A DNA stretch of 64,000 nt from Bog-473 sp963725895 (GTDB lineage: Bacteria > Actinomycetota > Acidimicrobiia > Acidimicrobiales > RAAP-2). Below the pieces are notes generated by a model. It was not told where the DNA came from, made no database searches, and saw only the letters and a list, made by a program, of their open reading frames with translations. The translations under genes were made by a program, and so were the position numbers. Numbering within the stretch: the stretch's first letter is position 1; each line of letters opens with the position of its first letter. The stretch spans positions 496,001 through 560,000 of the forward strand of contig CAVSAJ010000003.1 in NCBI GenBank assembly GCA_963725895.1, written 5' to 3'. Below, in pieces: positions 54,101-61,793 of the stretch.

Positions 54101-54640
54101 GCGGCCGCCATGGAGGGCGACCGCGAGCGCTGCATGGCAGTCGGCATGGACGACTTCATCACCAAGCCGGTTCGGCTCGAGGCGATCGCCGCCGTGCTCG
54201 AGCGTTGGGTCGCACGGCCATTCGACTGCGAGCACGAACCGGCGCCCTCTGGCGGCGAGAGTCCTGCCATGGCTCCGGCCAACGATGACGACGGTCCTCT
54301 TGACCGTGCGCAGATCGAGCTCCTGCTCAGCCTCGACGACGGGCAGGGCGAGGCCCTGGCGCAGATCGTCAGCGAATACCTGAGGGTGACCACCGAAGGA
54401 CTCGTCGAGCTCCTCCGTGATCTGGACGCGCGGGACAGTGGTGCGCTGGAACGCACGGCACACACGCTGAAGGGCGCCAGCGCGAACGTGGGCGCCAGCG
54501 CGATGGCCGACGTGTGCGCCGGGTTGGAGCTGCGCGCGCGGCATGCGCAGCTGGACGACGCCGCACGGCTCATTGAGCAATTCGAGGCAGAGCTCGCAAG
54601 GGTCCACGTGGCCCTCCAGGCGGCGGCGGAAAGGAACTGA
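51179..54640 (+). CDS. Membrane-bound hybrid histidine kinase (PAS-HisKA-HATPase-REC-REC-HPt)
   Basis: A 1153-residue sensor. Residues 45-345 form about eight hydrophobic helices of an unassigned membrane sensor domain. A PAS domain follows (about 361-475). HisKA has its phosphorylated His near 503 in MMSHEIRTPMNGVIGLTELL, then an HATPase domain with DTGIGI and GTGLGLTIC. REC1 (about 742-865, Asp near 799 in IIDLNMPGMDG) and REC2 (about 890-1010, Asp near 939 in LMDCQMPEMDG) precede an HPt domain with the phosphorylated His near 1095 in AHTLKGASANVGA. It is a full phosphorelay in one chain. The REC-GGDEF gene starts right after it, so c-di-GMP synthesis is the probable output. Confidence 0.93.
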   Translation: MEVAVVDRAGERIDDLRQPVEVRDATSVGTPGAASGPVPAHSLDRRLRWVFGVASALVAAFIVSLIVRPIGSYVTPVDGWGVDALELTMGALCIARYFGGSWRASTSVARVVPLVIGAACLSWGIGDVVLTIESLGGATPPVPSAADAFYFLFFPICFVGFALLIGRENQSSLASTSLDGLVAAFAAATLCATFIVAEVLRITGGSTLSVATNLIYPLGDVLLFALAVGGLAVLPRAFRPFFAAACVALAFNAIGDGFNLLQPMSRLGYISDGAAWPVSLTLLAVAVWLLPTDIGEDQSIDRSAGFALPAFGALVGMAILLAASLGHVGKPAIALATLTLLVAGVRLALTVREAHAMRTARFRSLIDKTWDLITVVEADLRIAYITPSSERVLGYSPGELEGKPFTELVHPDDSHVVLEHLTGLTDEAGSAVFEVRMRHADGAWRVMDWNAADLLEDQSVNGYVLNGGDVTEARQAAEDLVAARDAALVASKTKSQFVSMMSHEIRTPMNGVIGLTELLLQTGLDGEQLELASGVKVSAESLLVIINDILDFSKMEAGKLTIEESPLDVRGVLDDVGRILAGTAHTKGIELLIDIPPEVPASLLGDATRIRQVLVNFGANAVKFTADGEVVIRVAVLRQNAERVALHFDVVDTGIGIAEEDQERLFSAFAQGDSSTTRRFGGTGLGLTICRQLVELMGGRLGLVSAPGEGSTFWFELSLRRADEVPSEDVSGDPRTLSGQRALVVDDNATNRRILRQQLLSWGVEAVEAADAYEALDVASAAAAEGRLFDLGIIDLNMPGMDGTELARALKDDPSTQGTMLFLLSSSGHHLESAASHLDGFAASLTKPVRSSELFDCLITSLNAGSVPEQPDAPATARDVDDGLAVLGSILLVEDNKVNQLVGCKVLENLGYRYDIANNGSEAVSLFRSQRYDAVLMDCQMPEMDGYEATEAIRRHEGADAARGAGRTPIIAMTAAAMEGDRERCMAVGMDDFITKPVRLEAIAAVLERWVARPFDCEHEPAPSGGESPAMAPANDDDGPLDRAQIELLLSLDDGQGEALAQIVSEYLRVTTEGLVELLRDLDARDSGALERTAHTLKGASANVGASAMADVCAGLELRARHAQLDDAARLIEQFEAELARVHVALQAAAERN

Positions 54641-54641
54641 C

Positions 54642-55634
54642 ATGCGCATCTTGATCGTCGACGACGACGCCACGAGCCGCCTTCTCCTGAAGGCGATCGT
54701 GACCAAGCTCGGGCACACCTGCCTGGTCGCCGAGGATGGCACGACCGGGTGGGAGCTTCTGAGCACGGGTGCCATGGATGTGCTCTTGACCGACTGGATG
54801 ATGCCCGGGATGGACGGTCCCGAGCTGTGCCGCCGCGTGCGCAGCGAACCGGGCGAGCGCTACATCTACATCGTCCTGACCACAGGGCTCGACCACCCAG
54901 AGCACATCTTGGAGGGCATGAGCGCGGGAGCGGACGACTATCTCACCAAGCCCGTCGATTCCTTTGCGGTGCAGACGCGCCTCGTCGCCGCTGAGCGCGT
55001 CACCGGGCTTCACCGCAAGCTCGTGCTCACCCAGGCAGAACTGGAACGAGCGAACCTGGAGCTGTTGAAGCAGTCGCGCACCGACGACCTCACCGGGCTG
55101 GGCAACCGGCGCAGGATGGAGGAGGACCTGGAACGCACGCACGCCCGTGCGATGCGGCTGGGCCGGACCTACGGCCTCGCGCTCTTCGACATCGATTACT
55201 TCAAGTCCTACAACGACCACTACGGGCATATCGGTGGGGACGAGACGCTGCGCCGTGTCGCCTCGTCCATCGACATGGTGGTCCGGGCGGGCGAATGTGC
55301 GTACCGTTACGGCGGCGAGGAGTTCCTCCTCCTGATGCCCGATTGCCGCCCGACCGATTCGATCTACATCACCGGTGAACGGATCCGCCAGGCCGTCTTC
55401 GAGGTTGGCATCCCCCACGGGTCCCGGCCGTCGGAGCCACCATTCGTCACGCTCAGTGGCGGTGTCGCGAGCTGGACTCCCGGCTCCCCGCTGTCGTTCC
55501 TCGAGGTGCTCGAAGAGGCCGACGAGGCACTGTTCCAGGCGAAGTCCGACGGGCGCAACCGGGTGTACGCCGCGCCGTCCGTCGACGGATGCGACCCGAT
55601 GGAGGTCGTCAGCGCCACGATCGTCACCCGCTGA
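54642..55634 (+). CDS. Response regulator with diguanylate cyclase (REC-GGDEF)
   Basis: A 330-residue two-domain protein. The receiver domain has acidic residues DDD (7-9), Asp51 in LTDWMMPGMDG, and the switch lysine in YLTKPVD. A coiled-coil linker (about 120-150) leads to the GGDEF domain with active-site GGEEF near residue 224, so it should make c-di-GMP. The inhibitory I-site RxxD, just upstream of GGEEF, reads RAGE here, which may weaken product inhibition. The ATG is one base after the TGA of the hybrid kinase, so the two are co-translated partners. Confidence 0.93.
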   Translation: MRILIVDDDATSRLLLKAIVTKLGHTCLVAEDGTTGWELLSTGAMDVLLTDWMMPGMDGPELCRRVRSEPGERYIYIVLTTGLDHPEHILEGMSAGADDYLTKPVDSFAVQTRLVAAERVTGLHRKLVLTQAELERANLELLKQSRTDDLTGLGNRRRMEEDLERTHARAMRLGRTYGLALFDIDYFKSYNDHYGHIGGDETLRRVASSIDMVVRAGECAYRYGGEEFLLLMPDCRPTDSIYITGERIRQAVFEVGIPHGSRPSEPPFVTLSGGVASWTPGSPLSFLEVLEEADEALFQAKSDGRNRVYAAPSVDGCDPMEVVSATIVTR

Positions 55635-55653
55635 GGCGCGGCGGCGCCCCTCC

Positions 55654-56265
55654 TCAAGGCGATGTCAGCGCGTTGCGCAGCGCGCGGAATCCTTCGGACG
55701 CCTGCCGGACGAACTCCTCGTCCCGCAGGGCTGCGCCGCACTCGAGCCAGGTGAGGGTCGCTTCGACAAGCCAGCCGAAGAGCGCGTCGGCTCGCCAGGC
55801 GTCAAAGAGGTCGTCGCCGGTGTCGAGCGCGGCGAGCTGGCGCACCACGGCGACCGAGACCGAGCGGAGTTCGGCCGCGTACGCGGCGAACTGGGGCTCG
55901 CGCGCGGCGTGGCGCCAGAGAAGGGTGAAGGCGGCGGGGTCGTCACGGGCCACGGTCAGCAGCGTCCGCGGTCCGAGCCCGCTGTGGCTCGGCAGGGCCA
56001 GCTCGGTTCGCAGTTCGTCGCCGAGATGGTCGAAGACCTGCTGGAGGATCTCGCGATAGAGCTCCTCCTTCGACTCGAAGTGGCGGTAGACGATCAGCTT
56101 GGTCACGCCGCACGCGGCGGCCACGTCGTCCATGGAGGTGTCCGCGAAACCGGAGGCGGCAAAGGCCCTGGCGGCGGCGCCCAGGATGGCGGCGCGCCGC
56201 TCGGCCCGGGGGAGGAGTTTGCTCTCGACCTGTACACGTGAGAGTATACACCTCGAAGTAAACAC
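55654..56265 (-). CDS. TetR family transcriptional regulator
   Basis: A TetR of about 203 residues. The DNA-binding domain is clear (DTSMDDVAAACGVTKLIVYR followed by HFESKEELYREI). The GTG at 56265 is the best start; longer in-frame starts would run into the divergent gene. A GTTTAC-N8-GTATAC inverted repeat (56244-56263) overlaps the start region. It is divergent from the ferritin-like/LLM operon and probably represses it and itself. Confidence 0.87.
   Translation of the reverse strand: MFTSRCILSRVQVESKLLPRAERRAAILGAAARAFAASGFADTSMDDVAAACGVTKLIVYRHFESKEELYREILQQVFDHLGDELRTELALPSHSGLGPRTLLTVARDDPAAFTLLWRHAAREPQFAAYAAELRSVSVAVVRQLAALDTGDDLFDAWRADALFGWLVEATLTWLECGAALRDEEFVRQASEGFRALRNALTSP
56244..56263. 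promoter_or_regulatory. Inverted repeat at divergent TetR promoter
   Basis: GTATACACCTCGAAGTAAAC reads GTTTAC-N8-GTATAC on the other strand, with one mismatch between the arms. It lies between the TetR and ferritin-like genes in an AT-richer patch. Probable autoregulatory operator. Confidence 0.45.
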
Positions 56266-56308
56266 TCCTGGGGTGCCACCCGAGAAGACATGACGGGAGG
56301 GAGCGGCC

Positions 56309-57344
56309 ATGACCACGGCGCAGGTGCAGTTCAGCGAGACCGAGCTCCTCGCCGACGTGCCGGTCGCCGAACCGCTCATGGCCGGCGGTGTCTGTTGCCA
56401 TGGCGGCTTCGACGCCGAGGGGCACTACGTCTCGCCGCGCACGTTGTTCCGGCGGCCGGCCATCGGGGCCTGGGGCGAGCAGAACTGCGCGCGCTTCTCG
56501 ACCGAGCTGATCGATCCCCCACTCGAGTGGTGGGAGCGGTCGTATCCCAGCGTCGACCAGGCGCGCTTCTTGATCCGCGCCGGCGTGCCCGAGCCGCTCA
56601 TGGCGACGCTGACGCGCATCGGCACCGTCGAGGGGTACGGCGCGAACATTCGCCTCCTCAAGCCCACCGACCTGCAACGCCATTTCGTCGAGGACGTGCA
56701 GGGGACGGCGATAGACCATCTCGGGAGCGGCCTGTTCGAGGCGCACGGACGCGACGAGGCGGGCTGGGAGGCCGAAGCCGGGCATCGCGACATGTGGTTC
56801 GCCGCCCGCGACATCGCGTTCGAGCGGCCGCCCGACGAGCTCGACGTCGAGGCGATGTTGGCCCGGATGGGCTTCGGTCCCGGGCGCCCTGGCGCGGAGG
56901 CGCGGCGGCTGCTTCCCGACGACGTCGCGCCCGAGCTCGAGATGATGGTGACACTGATGATCCGCGTCCTGTTCATTGAGATCTCCGCATTTCACACCTT
57001 CGCCTGGGCCGAGGCCTGGATGTCCGACACCGATCTGGTGGCGGGCGACGGCGCGGCGGCCACCCTCGTGTCGTACATCCGGGCTGACGAGACACCCCAC
57101 GTCGGCTACCTGCGTACGGCCCTCTCCGAGATGCGGGACCGAACGTGGATCGGCCAGGACGGCGAGACTCACGCCGGCGCCGAAATGGTCCGGCGCATCT
57201 GGGACCCGTTGCTGGCGCAGAGCCTGGGGCCGGCCCGAGACGAGGCGCCGGCGCGCCACGCGAGGTGAGGTCGAGCACTGGTGCGCCACGCGGACGAACG
57301 GAGACGACATCCTGGCGGAGTTCAACGCACTGGGCGCGGCATGA
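56309..57344 (+). CDS. Unknown protein, possibly ferritin-like diiron (3' frameshift at ~57262)
   Basis: I do not recognise the family with certainty. The protein is about 345 residues. Its middle and C-terminal helices carry ExxH-type motifs (RADETPHVGYLRTALSEM) and an earlier helix FIEISAFHTFAWAEAWM, a pattern compatible with a ferritin-like diiron site. Read literally it stops at 57268. One extra base near 57255-57266 would let it continue EVEHWCATRTNGDDILAEFN and end at TGA 57342-57344, overlapping the next gene's ATG. A good GGGAGGG site precedes ATG 56309. It is paired with an LLM monooxygenase and a divergent TetR. Confidence 0.7.
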
Positions 57345-58705
57345 AGTTCGGCGTCTTCTACGAGCACCAGCTCCCGCGGCCGTGGGAAGAGGGCGGCGAG
57401 TACCGCCTCCTGCAGGAAGCGCTCGAGCAGGTCGAGCTGGCCGACCGCCTCGGGTTCGACGTCGTGTGGGAGGTCGAGCACCACTTCTTGGAGGAGTACA
57501 GCCACTCCTCGGCGCCCGAAGTGTTCCTCGGCGCCTGCAGTCAGCGCACCAAGGACATCCGGCTCGGCCACGGCATCATCCAGACCGCGCCCGGCTACAA
57601 CCATCCCGCCCGCACGGCCGAGCGTGTGGCCACCTTGGACCTGCTCTCGGGCGGACGAGTCGAGTTCGGTTCGGGCGAATCGGGCTCGGAGGCGGAGCTG
57701 GGCGGCTTCCTCGTCGACCCCGCGACCAAGCGCGACGCGTGGCTCGAGGGGCTGCAGGTCGCGCTGCGCTGCATGACCGAGACGCCGTTCACCGGCGTCG
57801 ACGGGCGCTTCGTACAGATGCCGCCGCGCAACGTGGTGCCCAAGCCGATGCAGAAGCCGCACCCGCCGCTGTGGGTGGCGTGCTCGCGGCGGGACACGAT
57901 CCTGCTGGCGGCGGAGAAGGGGATCGGGGCGTTGACCTTCGCCTTCATCGACCCCGAGGAAGCGCAGAAGTGGGTGTCGGACTACGAGCGCACGCTGGCT
58001 GAGCGTTGTGTCCCGGTGGGCCTGGCGGTCAATCCGAACATCGCGTGCGTGACCCAGATGATGTGCCATTCCGACGAGAGGGTGGCGCTGGACCGCGGCC
58101 TCGAGGGGGGCAACTTCTTCGGCTACTCGCTCGGGCACTACTACGTCTTCGGGGAACACCGGCCGGGCTCGACCGACGTCTGGCGCGAATACCAGGAGCG
58201 GCGCGGCGAGGTGGGCTACTCCCCAGAGGTGGACACGGCGCTGCGCCAGGAGCGGCTCGGAGCAAAGCTGGCGGCTGGGGACCGCACAGGGCTGCGTGGA
58301 GCGATGGGCACGCCGGCGCAGGTGCGTGAGTTCCTCGAGCGCTTCGAAGAGGCCGGGGTCGACCAGGTCATCTTCGTCCTACAGGCCGGACGGAACCGCC
58401 ATGAGCACATCTGTGAGTCCCTCGAGCTCTTCGGCACCGAGGTGCTCCCGGCCTTCAAGGAGCGCGACGAGTTGGCGGTCAAAGCCAAGTCAGCGCGGCT
58501 CGCGCCGGCGGTCGACGTGGCGATGGAGCGACGAGCGCGTGAGCCCCGTCCACCCGCGCTGGCAGCGGACTACGCGTTCCCCGCCATGCCGCGCCGCTGG
58601 GCGGATGAGACCGGGAGCGAGGAGATGCGGGAGTGGCTCGAGAGCTTCGCCGAGGCTCGGGCCAAAGGACTCAAAGAAGAGGGCCTGGGCATCCTCGGGA
58701 GCTAG
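57341..58705 (+). CDS. LLM class (luciferase-like) oxidoreductase
   Basis: A 454-residue bacterial-luciferase-fold protein. The motif VVWEVEHHFLEEYSHSSAPE, with the catalytic-type EHH, is typical of luciferase-like monooxygenases, as are GHGIIQTAPGYNHPARTAER, SGGRVEFGSGESGSEAELGG and the FVLQAGRN region. It is longer than usual, with a charged C-terminal tail of about 70 residues. Its ATG overlaps the stop of the corrected ferritin-like gene, so the two likely act together. FMN or F420 use is not decided by sequence. Confidence 0.88.
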   Translation: MKFGVFYEHQLPRPWEEGGEYRLLQEALEQVELADRLGFDVVWEVEHHFLEEYSHSSAPEVFLGACSQRTKDIRLGHGIIQTAPGYNHPARTAERVATLDLLSGGRVEFGSGESGSEAELGGFLVDPATKRDAWLEGLQVALRCMTETPFTGVDGRFVQMPPRNVVPKPMQKPHPPLWVACSRRDTILLAAEKGIGALTFAFIDPEEAQKWVSDYERTLAERCVPVGLAVNPNIACVTQMMCHSDERVALDRGLEGGNFFGYSLGHYYVFGEHRPGSTDVWREYQERRGEVGYSPEVDTALRQERLGAKLAAGDRTGLRGAMGTPAQVREFLERFEEAGVDQVIFVLQAGRNRHEHICESLELFGTEVLPAFKERDELAVKAKSARLAPAVDVAMERRAREPRPPALAADYAFPAMPRRWADETGSEEMREWLESFAEARAKGLKEEGLGILGS

Positions 58706-58822
58706 TTTTCCCGCCGGAAGGCGTCAGCCGGTTCCGAACGTCCTCCCGGGCCGCCGAGGCTGCGTCGATAACCTCGCGGCTGCCGCGGCTACTGCGGCTG
58801 CCGCGGCGGCAAGGAGGTGATC

Positions 58823-59740
58823 GTGGCAACCAGGACACCGACGGACCGGCAATCCCCTCGCGGGTGGCGGGTGCTCGTGACGGGTGCGACCGGGCGCGTC
58901 GGCTTCCCTGTCGCCCGCGCCCTGGCCGAGCAGAACGAGGTGTTCGGCCTGGCGCGCTGTCAGCACGACGGCGACCGCGAGCGCCTCGAGGCTGCCGGAG
59001 TGGAGGCGGTGGTGGGCGACGTCGCGGCGATGGACCTGCGCCAGCTTCCCGGAGGAATCACCCACGTCTTCCATGCCGCGGCGCGCCTCGGGCGTGAAGC
59101 GCAAGATCGTGATTGGCAGCAGGTCTTCGAGACGAACGCCCAGGCGTCGGGCCGTCTCGTCGCTGCGTGCCCGGGCGCCTCGTTCGTGTACTGCTCGACG
59201 GGCTCGGCCTACGCATACCAAGGACACCGCCCGCTTCGCGAGGAGGATCCGCCGGGCGTCCACCTCGGGGCGTACAGCCTCTCGAAGATCGCGGGAGAGG
59301 CCGTGGTGCGTTACGCGGCTGCGACGTCGGGAACTCCCCTCACCATCATCCGGATCTTCTCGACCTACGGGCCCGAGGGTGGCACGCCCGTCAACCGGCT
59401 CCGCCGCATCCTCCGTGGTGACCAGATCGTCCTCCACCCCGACGCGCCCAACAACTACAACCCGATCTACGAGGACGACTACGTCGACCTCGCGGTGCGC
59501 GCGCTCGAGGTGGCCTCGCCCGAGCCCGTGGTCGTCAACTTCGCCGGCAGCGAGACGGTCAGCGCGGAGGAGTACTGCGCCTACCTCGGTGAACTGGTCG
59601 GTCGCCCGGTCGTGATCCGCTATGAGCCCGACGCCCCCTGGCCGATCTGGCCGGAGGTCACCCGCATGCACGAGGTCCTCGGGCGGACGCAGATGCCCTG
59701 GCGTGAGGGCATGCGACGGGTGGCCGAGGCCATCGGCTGA
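58823..59740 (+). CDS. NAD-dependent epimerase/dehydratase family protein
   Basis: An extended SDR of about 305 residues. It has the VLVTGATGRVGFPVARALA cofactor loop, a Y-x3-K pair in GAYSLSKIAGEA, IRIFSTYGPEGG and NPIYEDDYVDLAVRALE. It acts on nucleotide sugars or related carbonyl compounds. The start GTG 58823 is preceded by AAGGAGGTGATC, fully complementary to the 16S rRNA 3' end, so translation should be very strong. The upstream 110 bases are GCN-rich low-complexity sequence with a hairpin-forming CTGCCGCGG pair. Confidence 0.88.
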   Translation: MATRTPTDRQSPRGWRVLVTGATGRVGFPVARALAEQNEVFGLARCQHDGDRERLEAAGVEAVVGDVAAMDLRQLPGGITHVFHAAARLGREAQDRDWQQVFETNAQASGRLVAACPGASFVYCSTGSAYAYQGHRPLREEDPPGVHLGAYSLSKIAGEAVVRYAAATSGTPLTIIRIFSTYGPEGGTPVNRLRRILRGDQIVLHPDAPNNYNPIYEDDYVDLAVRALEVASPEPVVVNFAGSETVSAEEYCAYLGELVGRPVVIRYEPDAPWPIWPEVTRMHEVLGRTQMPWREGMRRVAEAIG

Positions 59741-59773
59741 CCCGGCACGGTGGCACGGCGGCGCCTCTGGACC

Positions 59774-59791
59774 TATACCCTATGGGGGTAT
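59774..59791 (+). promoter_or_regulatory. CsoR-type operator
   Basis: TATACCCTATGGGGGTAT has perfect arms ATACCC and GGGTAT around five bases, matching the G/C-tract-plus-TA plan of CsoR-family operators. It lies 26 bases upstream of the csoR-like gene, so autoregulation by metal is very likely. Confidence 0.7.
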
Positions 59792-59816
59792 TGAGCAGGA
59801 GGAGATCGGAGGCGTC

Positions 59817-60101
59817 GTGCGACCCGGTTACATCGACAACAAGGACGCGATCCAAAAGCGCCTACGACGAGTAGAGGGCCAAGTCAGGGGCTTGCAGCGC
59901 ATGGTGGACGAGGACCGCTACTGCATCGACATCCTCGAGCAGGTGTCCGCGTCGACCAAGGCGCTGCAGGCGGTGGCGTTGGAACTGCTCGACGACCATC
60001 TGGCGCACTGCGTGTCTGACGCCATGCGGACGGGCGGGGACGAGGCGACCGAGAAGCTGCGCGAGGCGTCGGACGCCATTGGGCGCCTGGTCCGTTCCTG
60101 A
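59817..60101 (+). CDS. csoR: CsoR-family metal-sensing repressor
   Basis: A 94-residue DUF156 all-helical repressor. It has KRLRRVEGQVRGLQRMVDED, the metal-ligand cysteine in RYCIDILEQVSA, and a His-x3-Cys (HLAHC) in the second helix. This reproduces the Cys-His-Cys set of Cu(I)-sensing CsoR. The paired operator lies just upstream. Binding of copper (or another soft metal) should release it from DNA. GTG 59817 has AGGAGGAG and GGAGG upstream. The next gene, a permease, starts 6 bases after the stop and is the likely target. Confidence 0.9.
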   Translation: MRPGYIDNKDAIQKRLRRVEGQVRGLQRMVDEDRYCIDILEQVSASTKALQAVALELLDDHLAHCVSDAMRTGGDEATEKLREASDAIGRLVRS

Positions 60102-60106
60102 CTGCC

Positions 60107-61435
60107 ATGCTCGCTACCGCGACCGTCCTGGTGGACATCGGGCGATCGCTCCGTGAGGGATTCTTCATGTTCTGGGTGACCCTCTGGCCGCTGGTCCTCG
60201 GCTTCGGGCTCGCGGGCGCGGTCCAGGCCTTCGTGAGTCGTGACGCCATGCAGCGGCGACTCGGGAACCACCGAGCCCGGTCCGTCGTCCGCGCCTCGGC
60301 CTACGGCATGGTCTCGTCGTCGTGCTCCTATGCGGCATCGGCCATGGCCAAGTCGCTCTTCGCCAAGGGGGCCGACTACATCGCGGCCATGGTGTTCATG
60401 TTCGCCTCCACGAACCTGGTTCTCGAGCTCGGCATCGTGCTCGTGGTGCTCATGGGCTGGCAGTTCGCGGTCAGCGAGTTCGTCGGCGGCATCATCATGA
60501 TCGTCCTGCTCGCGACGCTCGGCGCGCTCTGGCTGCGTGGCCGGGTCGTCGTGGCAGCGCGGGATCGGCTCCAGGGTGATGACGGCGGCCACGAGCACCA
60601 GCACGGGCCCTCGGGCGCCCCGGGGCCGGTGCCATGGTCGGCCCGGGCACGCACGGCAGCGGGATGGGCCGACAGCGCCACGTACACAATGTCGGACCTC
60701 ACCATGCTTCGCCGCGAACTGCTGATCGGCTACGCCGTGGCGGGCTTCCTCGCCGTCCTCGTCCCGACTTCGGTGTGGCAGGCCGTCTTCGTCACGGGAC
60801 ATGGGTTCTGGACCATGGTGGAGAACGCGCTCGTCGGACCGTTCATCGCAGTGATCAGCTTCGTGTGCTCCATCGGAAACGTGCCGTTGGCCGCCGCGTT
60901 GTGGACGGGCGGCATCTCCTTTGGTGGCGTGATCGCCTTCATCTTCGCCGACCTCATCGCGTTCCCCCTTCTCCTGATCTACCGCCGCTACTACGGGACC
61001 GCGCTGATGGTGCGCATGCTGATCGTGTTCTGGGCACTCATGTCAACCGCGGGGCTCCTGACCGAGCTGTTCTTCCGGGCGGCCGGCCTCGTGCCGACCT
61101 CTCGGCCCGTCACGATCGCGCCGGAGCACTTCTCGTGGAACTACACCACGTACCTGAACCTGGTCTTCCTCGTCGTATTCGGGATCTTGTACTGGCTCTA
61201 CCGCAACCGTGCGCGTCTGGGCGGCGGTGACCGTTACGGACGCGAGGCCGTGTGTGGCATGCAGGTCGAGATCGTGCATGCGCCTGCCTCATTCGAGCGC
61301 GACGGCCAGCGCTATTCCTTCTGCTCGGACCGCTGCGCCGATGTCTTCACTGCGTCCGCGGCCAAGAGGGCAGGACCGCTCCAGGGAGAGCAGCGGGCCG
61401 CCGATCGGCTCAGCCGATCTCGCCCTCGCCTTTGA
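60107..61435 (+). CDS. DUF318-type permease with C-terminal YHS domain
   Basis: A 442-residue membrane protein. It has about eight to ten hydrophobic segments with the permease signature VSSSCSYAASAMAKSLFAKG near residue 70 and a His-rich loop (GGHEHQHG) in the middle. At the C-terminus (about residues 380-430) is a YHS domain: VCGMQVEI and YSFCSDRCADVF, a cysteine set known for binding metal. In the csoR operon it is probably a metal-related transporter, for example copper efflux. ArsP/DUF318 relatives move organoarsenicals, but here the CsoR context favours copper. The substrate is inference. Confidence 0.87.
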   Translation: MLATATVLVDIGRSLREGFFMFWVTLWPLVLGFGLAGAVQAFVSRDAMQRRLGNHRARSVVRASAYGMVSSSCSYAASAMAKSLFAKGADYIAAMVFMFASTNLVLELGIVLVVLMGWQFAVSEFVGGIIMIVLLATLGALWLRGRVVVAARDRLQGDDGGHEHQHGPSGAPGPVPWSARARTAAGWADSATYTMSDLTMLRRELLIGYAVAGFLAVLVPTSVWQAVFVTGHGFWTMVENALVGPFIAVISFVCSIGNVPLAAALWTGGISFGGVIAFIFADLIAFPLLLIYRRYYGTALMVRMLIVFWALMSTAGLLTELFFRAAGLVPTSRPVTIAPEHFSWNYTTYLNLVFLVVFGILYWLYRNRARLGGGDRYGREAVCGMQVEIVHAPASFERDGQRYSFCSDRCADVFTASAAKRAGPLQGEQRAADRLSRSRPRL

Positions 61436-61640
61436 CCTCGGCGCCGATCCGATCCATCTCGCGCTCGTGAGCCGCCACCGCGGGGTCGAGCTCGTTACCC
61501 TCGGCTGCGGCCTCCTCCTCGGCCGTGGGCGGCCGGTCGGCATCGTGCGTGGCCGACGCCTCGGCGTCCTCTTCGTGCCTGGTCGCGTCGGTGACCATGT
61601 CCTCTCCGGCGTCGTCCGAGTCGTTGGCTGACTGGCTCAT
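61410..61640 (-). CDS. Small acidic protein of unknown function, 76 aa
   Basis: A highly acidic, probably disordered protein (DDAGEDMVTDATRHEEDAEA, EEEAAAEGNELDPAVAAHE). The ATG at 61640 follows GGAGGGAGC. It overlaps the 3' end of the permease gene by 26 bases, tail to tail. No known domain is recognised. Codon use and the strong ribosome site support a real gene. Confidence 0.65.
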   Translation of the reverse strand: MSQSANDSDDAGEDMVTDATRHEEDAEASATHDADRPPTAEEEAAAEGNELDPAVAAHEREMDRIGAEVKGEGEIG

Positions 61641-61656
61641 GCTCCCTCCTCCGTGT

Positions 61657-61694
61657 GCAGGTGCTGTCCCGGTCGCGCAGGTGCCGTCCCGGTC
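61657..61694. repeat. Two tandem ~20-bp direct repeats
   Basis: GCAGGTGCTGTCCCGGTC and GCAGGTGCCGTCCCGGTC (one mismatch) lie 20 bases apart just upstream of the small acidic gene. They may be a local duplication in its promoter; no function is known. Confidence 0.7.
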
Positions 61695-61793
61695 CCTCCG
61701 AGTCCATTGCCCCGGGGCGACAGGTCTAATCATCGGCCGCGGAGAGTCTGAGGAGCGGCAGATGGGGCCCGCGCTCGCTACAGTCCCGCCACG

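Noticed and set aside
55943..58159. A 738-codon open frame on the minus strand
   Set aside because: It is antisense to the ferritin-like and LLM genes and joins the tail of TetR in another frame. Composition is that of a shadow frame.
58740..58815. A non-coding RNA gene in the CTGCCGCGG-rich leader
   Set aside because: It shows only low-complexity GCN sequence and small hairpins. No promoter or conserved RNA fold could be seen.
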